Positions 16,266 to 23,088 of a stretch of DNA of 64,000 nt are shown here, in pieces. Position numbers and translations under genes: made by a program. Under the pieces are notes generated by a model, which had not been told where the DNA came from, did no database searches, and was given only the letters and a program-made list of their open reading frames with translations. The DNA lies in the NCBI RefSeq assembly GCF_007595705.1, contig NZ_NISY01000020.1, positions 1-64,000 on the forward strand, written 5' to 3'. Each line of letters starts with the position of its first letter. The first letter of the stretch is position 1. The stretch is from Streptomyces sp. SAJ15 (lineage in GTDB: Bacteria; Actinomycetota; Actinomycetes; Streptomycetales; Streptomycetaceae).

Positions 16266-16376
16266 GCGGCGTTTCCGGGAACGCCCGCGCGTTGTCGACC
16301 GAACCTGAAGGGCGAGTTCACCGTCTTAGCCGGAGAACCGGGTCATGAGCCCCAACTGACCGTCTGTGCCTCACTA

Positions 16377-16433
16377 TTGACGATCAGTTCGCCCCCTGCA
16401 TACTGAGTATGCGGGGGGTGGTCAAACCCCCCG
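16377..16433 (+). promoter_or_regulatory. subtilase promoter with overlapping palindromic operator and leader hairpin
   Basis: TTGACG at 16377-16382 and TACTGA at 16401-16406 are 18 bp apart. The -10 lies inside the perfect palindrome GCATAC-TGA-GTATGC (16398-16412), where a dimeric repressor would block transcription. Next, CGGGGGGT (16412-16419) pairs with ACCCCCCG (16426-16433), a leader hairpin 31 nt before the TTG start. Confidence 0.6.
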
Positions 16434-16464
16434 TTTCGGTGAACTATCCTCACCTGGGGGAAAG

Positions 16465-19400
16465 TTGCGTAGAAAATTACATACGGTCTGGGCTGCCTCC
16501 GTGGCGAGTGCCGCGGCGGTGGCGCTGGCGGCCGGGATGACCTCCGCGCCGGCGTCGGCCCAGGAACGGGGGGCGGCCGCGCGGGACGGTTCCGAGCAGG
16601 GATCGCGCGGCGCGGAGAAGACGTGGATCACTCTGATCACGGGTGACCGGGTGGCGGTGGACGCCACCGGGCAGCCGGTGGCGCTGAAGCGCGGGGAGGG
16701 GCGCGAGCACATACCCGTGCAGATCCAGCGGGTGAACGGGCATGTGTACGCGGTGCCGCTGGACGCCCAGCGGCTCATCGGGTCCGGGCGCGTCGACCAG
16801 CGCCTGTTCGACCTCACCACCCTCAGCAAGCCGGAGTACCGGGAGCGGATGAGCTCCGGGCTCCGGCTTGTCGTCATGTACAGGGGCGAGCGGCCGGCCG
16901 CGCGGGCGGCGCTGCGGGAGGCCGCGGACACCGAGGTGCGGCGCACCTTCCCGCGGCTGAACGCGGACGCGGTCAGCGCGTCGCACCAGGGCGCCGGCGC
17001 CGTGTGGGAGGCGCTGACCAGCGAGGCGAAGGGGGCGCCGTTCCGCGACGCGGCCTCGGGCGTCGCGGCGGTGTGGCTGGACGGCATCCGCAAGGCCGAC
17101 CTCGACAAGAGCGTGTCGCAGATCGGCGCGCCGGAGGCGTGGAAGGCCGGGTTCGACGGCAAGGGCACCAAGATCGCCGTGCTGGACACCGGGGTCGACC
17201 AGACCCATCCGGACCTGGCCGGGCAGGAGATCGCGGAGAAGAACTTCTCCCAGTCCGCCGACGCCAAGGACCGGGTCGGGCACGGCACCCACGTGGCCTC
17301 GATCGCGGCGGGCACCGGCGCCAAGTCCCAGGGCAAGTACAAGGGCGTGGCCCCCGGGGCCAAGATCCTCGACGGCAAGGTGCTGGACGACGGCGGCTCC
17401 GGCGGCGACTCCGAGATCCTGGCGGGCATGGAGTGGGCGGCGGCCGAGAAGGCGGACGTCGTCAACCTCAGCCTCGGCGGGCCCGACTCGCCCGGTGAGG
17501 ACCCGCTGGAGGCCGCGGTGAACAAGCTGTCGGCGTCGACCGGCACGCTGTTCGTCATCTCCGCCGGCAACGAGGGCCCGGGCGCCGGCAGCGTCGGCTC
17601 CCCGGGCAGCGCGGACGCCGCGCTCACCGTCGGCGCCGTCGACAAGAAGGACAAGCTCGCCGACTTCTCCAGCATCGGCCCGCGCGTCGGCGACGGCGCG
17701 CTCAAGCCCGATGTGACCGCCCCGGGCGTGAGCATCGGCGCGGCCGCCGCGCCCGGCAGCCTCATCGCCGAGGAGGGCGACCCGGTCGCGCCGGGCTACG
17801 TCGCCATCTCCGGCACCTCCATGGCCGCCCCGCACGCGGCGGGCGGCGCCGCGATCCTGGCCCAGCAGCACCCGGACTGGACCGGCGCTCAGATCAAGGC
17901 CGCGCTGGCCGGCTCGACCGTGCCGGGCAAGGGCCACACCGCCTTCCAGGAGGGCTCCGGCCGGATCGACCTGCGCAAGGCGACCAAGCAGAGCGTCATC
18001 GCCAAGGAGGTCTCGCTCTCCTTCGGCAAGCAGCTGTGGCCGCACACCGACGACAAGCCGGTCACCAAGCAGCTCACCTACCGCAACCTGGGCGGCGAGC
18101 CCGTCACCCTGGACCTGGCGGTGACCGCGGCGGCGCCGAACGGCAAGCCCGCGCCGGACGGGTTCTTCAGCCTGGACAAGAAGCAGCTCACCATCGCCCC
18201 GGGCGCCGAGGCGAGCGTGGCGGTCACCTCCGACACCCGTCTCGGCGGCACCGTCGACGGCGCGTACAGCGCGGTGGTCACCGCCACCGGCGGCGGCCAG
18301 TCCGTGCGCACCGCGGCGGCGGTGGAGCGCGAGGTCGAGTCGTACGACGTGACCGTCAAGCACCTGGGCCGCGACGGCAAGCCGGCCAAGGTCTTCGGCA
18401 GCTACCTGGACGGCGTCGGCGGCCTGGGCACCGAGGTCTTCCAGTACCTCGACGAGACCTCGCCGCGTGACGGCAAGGTGCGCCTGCCCAAGGGCCGCTA
18501 CGTCCTCAGCGGCTCGATCTACACCCGCAACGGCGAGGACTTCAAGGGCGCGGACTGGATCAACCAGCCGCGGCTCGACGTCACCAGGAACGCCACGGTG
18601 ACGCTCGACGCCCGTAAGGCCAAGCCGATCCAGATCACCGCGCCGGACAAGAAGGCCACGTCCGAGTTCGCCTCCATCGACATGACCGTCTCCGGGAAGG
18701 GCTTCTCCACCGGGTTCGGCTGGTGGCTGATCGACTACAAGGGCTTCCGCACCGCGCACCAGGGCCCGGCCCTCAGCCGCGGCGAGCTGAGCCAGCGCAT
18801 CGGCAACACCCTGCGCCGGGGCGCCACGGAGTACCACCTGGCGTTCGGCGGACCCACCACCAAGGTGGCCACCGGCTTCGTCCGCAAGGTGAAGGCCGGC
18901 GACCTGGCCAAGGTGAACGCGAAGCTCGGCGCCTCGGTGAGCGGACGTCAGGGCTACCTGACGTCCTTCCCGTATCTGGGCGGAGAGAGTGGCGGCTCGG
19001 CCGTCGCCTTCGAGCGCAAGCTGCCCAGCACCGCCACCCTGTACCTGACCGCCATGGGCGACGTGAAGTGGGCCTTCAACTTCGAGCAGATCGGCAGGTC
19101 CGACGACGACACGCGGTTCGAGACCTCGTACGGCACCGAGCCCCTCGCCTTCAAGGCGGGCCGGGCGTACACCAAGACCTTCAACGTCGGTGTCTTCGGC
19201 CCCGCGCTCGGCAAGGAGTTCGGCGTCTTCCGCAAGGGCGACACCCTGACCCCCGTGATCCCGCTCTTCGCGGACGGGCAGGGCAACCCGGGCGGTTCGC
19301 TGTTCGACATCGCCAGGACCACCCTCCGCCGCGACGGCAAGGTGATCGGCACCAACGGCGACCCGCTGACCGGTGAGAAGTCCTTCACCGTGCCCGCCGG

Positions 19401-19818
19401 GCAGGGGTCGTACAAGCTGAGCACCTCGGTGCACCGCAGCAAGGTCGCCAAGGTCTCCACGAAGATCACCGCCGACTGGACCTTCTCCTCCAAGAAGGTC
19501 TCCGCCAAGACCCGGCTCCCGATCTCGGTGGTGCGCTTCACCCCGGCCCTGGCGGTCGACTCCACCGCCAAGGCGGGCGCCACGGTCAAGGTCCCGGTCG
19601 CCGTCCACGGCGCGGCCGCGGGCGAGAACCTCAAGTCGCTGACCGTCCACGTCTCCTACGACGACGGCAAGAGCTGGAAGAAGCTGGCCGTCAGCGGCGG
19701 CAAGGTGACGGTGAAGAACCCGAAGGCCGGCAAGTCGGTCTCCTTCAAGGCCGTCGCCGCCGACAAGAAGGGCAACACCGTGACGCAGGCGATCTACCGG
19801 GCCTACCTGACCAAGTAG
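16465..19818 (+). CDS. secreted subtilisin-like serine protease with a TTA codon
   Basis: A 1117-residue S8 peptidase: signal peptide (to about residue 32), propeptide (about 45-215), then the catalytic domain with Asp241 in VLDTGVD, His273 in HGTHVAS and Ser452 in GTSMAAPHA. About 600 further residues include beta-sandwich-like regions ending in SYDDGKSWKKL and KAVAADKKGN. It is probably exported and self-processed, degrading extracellular or wall protein. The start is TTG with GGGGG 4 nt upstream. Codon 5 is TTA (16477-16479), the leucine codon read only by the bldA tRNA; I saw no other in-frame TTA in the window. Translation is therefore expected to depend on bldA. Confidence 0.95.
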   Translation: MRRKLHTVWAASVASAAAVALAAGMTSAPASAQERGAAARDGSEQGSRGAEKTWITLITGDRVAVDATGQPVALKRGEGREHIPVQIQRVNGHVYAVPLDAQRLIGSGRVDQRLFDLTTLSKPEYRERMSSGLRLVVMYRGERPAARAALREAADTEVRRTFPRLNADAVSASHQGAGAVWEALTSEAKGAPFRDAASGVAAVWLDGIRKADLDKSVSQIGAPEAWKAGFDGKGTKIAVLDTGVDQTHPDLAGQEIAEKNFSQSADAKDRVGHGTHVASIAAGTGAKSQGKYKGVAPGAKILDGKVLDDGGSGGDSEILAGMEWAAAEKADVVNLSLGGPDSPGEDPLEAAVNKLSASTGTLFVISAGNEGPGAGSVGSPGSADAALTVGAVDKKDKLADFSSIGPRVGDGALKPDVTAPGVSIGAAAAPGSLIAEEGDPVAPGYVAISGTSMAAPHAAGGAAILAQQHPDWTGAQIKAALAGSTVPGKGHTAFQEGSGRIDLRKATKQSVIAKEVSLSFGKQLWPHTDDKPVTKQLTYRNLGGEPVTLDLAVTAAAPNGKPAPDGFFSLDKKQLTIAPGAEASVAVTSDTRLGGTVDGAYSAVVTATGGGQSVRTAAAVEREVESYDVTVKHLGRDGKPAKVFGSYLDGVGGLGTEVFQYLDETSPRDGKVRLPKGRYVLSGSIYTRNGEDFKGADWINQPRLDVTRNATVTLDARKAKPIQITAPDKKATSEFASIDMTVSGKGFSTGFGWWLIDYKGFRTAHQGPALSRGELSQRIGNTLRRGATEYHLAFGGPTTKVATGFVRKVKAGDLAKVNAKLGASVSGRQGYLTSFPYLGGESGGSAVAFERKLPSTATLYLTAMGDVKWAFNFEQIGRSDDDTRFETSYGTEPLAFKAGRAYTKTFNVGVFGPALGKEFGVFRKGDTLTPVIPLFADGQGNPGGSLFDIARTTLRRDGKVIGTNGDPLTGEKSFTVPAGQGSYKLSTSVHRSKVAKVSTKITADWTFSSKKVSAKTRLPISVVRFTPALAVDSTAKAGATVKVPVAVHGAAAGENLKSLTVHVSYDDGKSWKKLAVSGGKVTVKNPKAGKSVSFKAVAADKKGNTVTQAIYRAYLTK

Positions 19819-19853
19819 CCCGCCCCAGCCTGTCGACGCGACACACGCACCAA

Positions 19854-19884
19854 GGCCCGCCGGAGCCGATGGCCCCGGCGGGCC
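19854..19884. terminator. bidirectional terminator between subtilase and DUF2079 genes
   Basis: GGCCCGCCGG at 19854-19863 pairs with CCGGCGGGCC at 19875-19884. It lies between two convergent stop codons. Confidence 0.7.
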
Positions 19885-19893
19885 CCGCGTTTC

Positions 19894-21369
19894 TCAGGCC
19901 CGGTCGCCGCCCACCCGCTTGAGGACGTAGACGCCGCCCGCGGCGCCGACGAGGCGGTACTCCTCGTCGGGGTGGAGCTGCCGCGCGTAGTCCGTCATGT
20001 GCTGCGGGCTGCGCGGCTCGTCCTCCTTCATCGCTATGTAGTCGGGCGCTATACCCCGGGTGTCCCCGACCCAGAAGACCCGGCAGCGGTCGGTGAGCCG
20101 GCTGATGGGGCCGACGTTGGCCTCGACCGTGGCGTCGTCGGGTATCTCGCCCAGCACCCGCTCGGCGTCGGCTACGGCCGCGGGCTTGCGATAGGTGTCC
20201 GGCTCGGTGAGGCCGTACAGCGGCAGCGAGCTGGTGAGGGCCACGCCGGCCGCGGCGACGGCGATCGGGAGCTGGCGGGCGTAGGCGGCGAGCCAGGAGC
20301 GCCGGCTGCGGCGGGAGCGGTGTATGGCGTCGACCAGGGCCAGGAAGACGACGGGCATCAGGACGGCGTTGTAGTGCCAGTCGGTGCCCCAGTAGTGGTC
20401 GTCGTGGGAGACGAAGCGCCAGCCGAGGGTGGGCACGGCGGCCAGCAGCAGCGGCGAACGCAGCGCCAGCAGGCCGGCGGTGGGCAGCAACACCCAGGCC
20501 AGGGTGCGCAGCGCGGTGTCCAGCGGGATGGTGGCGGTCGCCTCGCCGTCCTCCATCTTCTTCCAGTAGGCGTAGTCCCCGGAGCCGTTGAACTCCGGTA
20601 TCACCACGCCCAGCGCCAGCGCCGAGGCGATCACGCCGAACGCCGCCAGCCCGATGGCCAGCGCGGACAGCCGCGCGTCGCGCCGTCCCCAGCTGCGAAG
20701 GAGGATGACGGTGCCGATGGCCGCGACCGTGGCGCCGAGGTCCTCCTTGACGAGGACCAGGGGCGCCGTCCACAGCATCGCCCGGTACCAGCGCTCCCGG
20801 ACGACCGCCTCCAGCGCGAACGCCAGCAGCGGCATCGCGAAGGCGACCTCGTGGAAGTCGAAGTCCACCGCGCGCTGTATGCCCCAGGACAGGCCGTAGG
20901 CGACGCCTATCAACAGCCCGCGGCCGCGACCCAGCAGATGGGCGGCGAGCCGCGCGACCGGCACCGCGGAGAGCGCGAACAGGGCGGCCTGGACGACGAG
21001 CAGGGTGACCGGGGTGGGGAAGACCCGGTAGAAGGGCGCCACCAGCGCGGTGACCGGGCTGAAGTGGTCGCCGAGGATGTGGGCGCCGGGGCCCTTGAGG
21101 TCGGCGACGGGCGCCTGGAGGTGGGCGTAGGCCCTTATGGCCTGTTCGAAGATGCCCAGGTCCCAGGACATGGTCGCCATGCGGCGGTAGCGGCACACCG
21201 ACAGCGTCGTGTACGCGAGGAACAGCGCGCCCGCCAGCCAGTACGGGTCCAGCCGCGGGTTGCGCAGCGCGGCGGCCCGGGAGCGGAGGGGGGAGGGTTC
21301 CGCGGGGGCGGCCGTCTGGTCCGCGGTGTCGCCTGTGGTGCCGGGCGGGACTGCGGCGGCCGTGTCCAT
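19894..21369 (-). CDS. DUF2079 polytopic membrane protein
   Basis: A 491-residue integral membrane protein with about nine hydrophobic helices and DUF2079 hallmarks: MSWDLGIFEQAIRAYAH, GDHFSPVTALVAPFYR, DFDFHEVAFAMPLLAFALEA and DDHYWGTDWHYNAV. The fold resembles GT-C glycosyltransferases (WDLGIFEQ before helix 2; acidic residues in the first loop), so a lipid-linked sugar transferase role is plausible but unproven. The C-terminal 100 residues are soluble and extracytoplasmic. AAGGA lies 7 nt before ATG 21369. It is divergent from the HNH nuclease gene with only about 50 bp between them, so the promoters overlap. Confidence 0.9.
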   Translation of the reverse strand: MDTAAAVPPGTTGDTADQTAAPAEPSPLRSRAAALRNPRLDPYWLAGALFLAYTTLSVCRYRRMATMSWDLGIFEQAIRAYAHLQAPVADLKGPGAHILGDHFSPVTALVAPFYRVFPTPVTLLVVQAALFALSAVPVARLAAHLLGRGRGLLIGVAYGLSWGIQRAVDFDFHEVAFAMPLLAFALEAVVRERWYRAMLWTAPLVLVKEDLGATVAAIGTVILLRSWGRRDARLSALAIGLAAFGVIASALALGVVIPEFNGSGDYAYWKKMEDGEATATIPLDTALRTLAWVLLPTAGLLALRSPLLLAAVPTLGWRFVSHDDHYWGTDWHYNAVLMPVVFLALVDAIHRSRRSRRSWLAAYARQLPIAVAAAGVALTSSLPLYGLTEPDTYRKPAAVADAERVLGEIPDDATVEANVGPISRLTDRCRVFWVGDTRGIAPDYIAMKEDEPRSPQHMTDYARQLHPDEEYRLVGAAGGVYVLKRVGGDRA

Positions 21370-21418
21370 CCAGGGTCCTTATCGTGTGGGCGTCTGTGCG
21401 AAAAGATACGTGAAGGGG

Positions 21419-22117
21419 GTGGCGCGGTTGCAGGGTCGGTTCGCTGGGCCGGGGCGGGCCGTGGCCGCCGTGCTCGTCGTGTTGCTGGCCGCGGGCGGCT
21501 GCTCCGAGCGCGGTGGAGACGGGGGCGGCGGGGGCCGGGGGAGCGGGGCGTCGGGCCCCGCCCTGGAGGCTGTGGCCTCGCTCACAGTCAAGGGTCGGGC
21601 GCCCAGGGCCGGTTATGAGCGCGAGGCGTTCGGCAGCTCCTGGAGTGACACCGACCACAACGGCTGCGGGACTCGCGACGACATCCTCCGACGGGACCTG
21701 GCGGAGGTGACCTTCCGCGACGGGCGCTGCGAGGTCGCCTCGGGCACGCTCGGCGATGACCCGTACACGGGGAGGACGGTGCGCTTCGTGCGCGGCCGCA
21801 GCAAGGTCGACATCGACCATGTGGTGGCGCTCTCCGACGCCTGGCAGAAGGGCGCGCGGACGTGGGACCGGGATCGGCGGGTGGCGTTCGCCAACGACCC
21901 GCTCAACCTGATCGCGGTCGACGCCTCGGCGAACCGGCGCAAGGGCGACGGCGACGCGGCGACCTGGCTGCCGCCGCGCCGCGCCTACCGCTGCGACTAC
22001 GTGGCGCGGCAGGTGGCGGTGAAGCGGAAGTACGGAGTGTGGGTCACCCGCGCGGAGAAGAGCGCGATGGTGCGGGTGCTGCGCGGCTGCCCGGAGACGC
22101 GGCTGCCCCGGCGGTGA
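21419..22117 (+). CDS. exported lipoprotein HNH nuclease (DUF1524/GmrSD-type)
   Basis: The 232-residue product has a lipoprotein signal ending LLAAGGC, a Gly-rich linker and a nuclease domain. WSDTDHNGCGTRDDIL and VDIDHVVALSDAWQKGA (metal His) precede the FANDPLNLIAVDASANRRKGDGDAATWLPP finger, characteristic of DUF1524 HNH enzymes. Four Cys residues may form disulfides, as expected outside the cell. It probably digests extracellular DNA for nutrients or competition. The start is uncertain: GTG 21410, GTG 21419 and TTG 21428 are all in frame around a GAAGGGGG site. The TTG has the best spacing. Confidence 0.87.
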   Translation: MARLQGRFAGPGRAVAAVLVVLLAAGGCSERGGDGGGGGRGSGASGPALEAVASLTVKGRAPRAGYEREAFGSSWSDTDHNGCGTRDDILRRDLAEVTFRDGRCEVASGTLGDDPYTGRTVRFVRGRSKVDIDHVVALSDAWQKGARTWDRDRRVAFANDPLNLIAVDASANRRKGDGDAATWLPPRRAYRCDYVARQVAVKRKYGVWVTRAEKSAMVRVLRGCPETRLPRR

Positions 22118-22161
22118 GCCGCCGGGGCAGGGTGGGGACGAGGGCCCGGCCCCTCGTCCCC
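22103..22161. terminator. twin hairpins between convergent genes
   Basis: CTGCCCCGGCGG-TGAG-CCGCCGGGGCAG (22103-22130) spans the nuclease stop codon. GGGGACGAGGG (22134-22144) pairs with 22151-22161. Both stems are perfect and lie between two 3' ends, so they can stop transcription both ways. Confidence 0.75.
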
Positions 22162-22192
22162 GTCTGGGGACGGGTGTGCGGGGCGAGGGGCG

Positions 22193-22900
22193 TCAGCTCG
22201 CCTTCTTCCAGGTGGCGCAGCCGTTGGTCTTGAAGTAGACGTCGCCGGGGGCGATGGTCACCACGCCGTTCCCGGTGACGTTCTCGTTGGCGATGATCGA
22301 GGTGGTGGCGTCGTGGAGGGCGTCCTTGTCGCGCTCCCAGTAGCAGCCGAGCTCCTCGGTGTTCCCGGTGGACTTGTAGGTGCCGGGGGCGATGTCGACG
22401 CCCACCTTGTACATCCCGCTGCCGGGGACCTCGGTCTTGGGTGAGCCGGTCTCCTTGGTGGGGACCAGCTCCCAGTCCGCACAGCCGGTGGACTTGAAGA
22501 TCTTGTCGGTGGCCTTGACGGTCACATAGCTGGCGCCCACGACGTTGTCGTTGGCGAGGATCGAGTCGGGCTCGCCGCTGGAGTCCTTGGCCCGCTCCCA
22601 GTAGCAGCCGTCGTCCTCCCCGTTGTCGACGGAGCGGTAGGTGCCGGGCTTGATGTCGGTGCCGACCTGGAGGGTGCCGTCGCCGTCGACGGTCTCCCCC
22701 TTCTTCTTCTCTTCCTTCTTCTCCCCGCCCTGGCCCCCGCCGGCGGCGGAGGTGTCCTTGCTCTTGTCGCTCTTCTCGTCGTCTCCGCCGCCCCCGGCCG
22801 CGACCCCGCCGATGGCCACGACGGCGACGATCGCGCCGGCGGCCGTGAGCACCTTGTGCCGGGCGAACCAGTTCCGCTGCTTCTGCTGACGCTGAGACAT
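22193..22900 (-). CDS. membrane-anchored protein with two tandem GxDIxPGTY domains
   Basis: A 235-residue protein. A short basic N-terminus is followed by one membrane helix (VLTAAGAIVAVVAIGGVAAG), a long Lys/Glu/Asp/Gly linker (about 40-75), then two copies of a domain of about 65 residues. Each copy has VGxDIxPGTYxS, GCYWERxKD, a central NxNV, and a terminal Cys (STGCADW or TNGCATW), with conserved Cys pairs likely disulfide-bonded outside the cell. Repeat identity is roughly 40%, so the protein arose by internal duplication. Function is unknown; the domain is common in Streptomyces lipoproteins and anchored proteins. It is divergent from the methylase-like gene across a region rich in GTGAA/TTCAC sites. 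Confidence 0.82.
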   Translation of the reverse strand: MSQRQQKQRNWFARHKVLTAAGAIVAVVAIGGVAAGGGGDDEKSDKSKDTSAAGGGQGGEKKEEKKKGETVDGDGTLQVGTDIKPGTYRSVDNGEDDGCYWERAKDSSGEPDSILANDNVVGASYVTVKATDKIFKSTGCADWELVPTKETGSPKTEVPGSGMYKVGVDIAPGTYKSTGNTEELGCYWERDKDALHDATTSIIANENVTGNGVVTIAPGDVYFKTNGCATWKKAS

Positions 22901-22932
22901 GACGGCCCCCTTCGGGCGGTGAGTGGATCTCC

Positions 22933-23005
22933 GTGAACCGATGGGTCAATAACAACAGAAGCTGTGAACCGCGTCAACACGATTCACAGGTGGTGTCCGG
23001 TTCAC
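22933..23005. promoter_or_regulatory. cluster of GTGAACCG/CGGTTCAC half-sites in a divergent promoter
   Basis: GTGAACCG occurs at 22933-22940 and 22964-22971, CGGTTCAC at 22998-23005 and TTCACA at 22983-22988. They make inverted pairs such as TGTGAA-N14-TTCACA within 73 bp between two divergent genes. This is a likely repressor-binding region; the regulator is unknown. Confidence 0.55.
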
Positions 23006-23088
23006 GCGACGAGGGAGTCCTTTTGGGGTACACGGGTATGCTCGCCGTCACAGCAGCCCACGCGCGCCAGGGGAACGGGAGCCGACCG

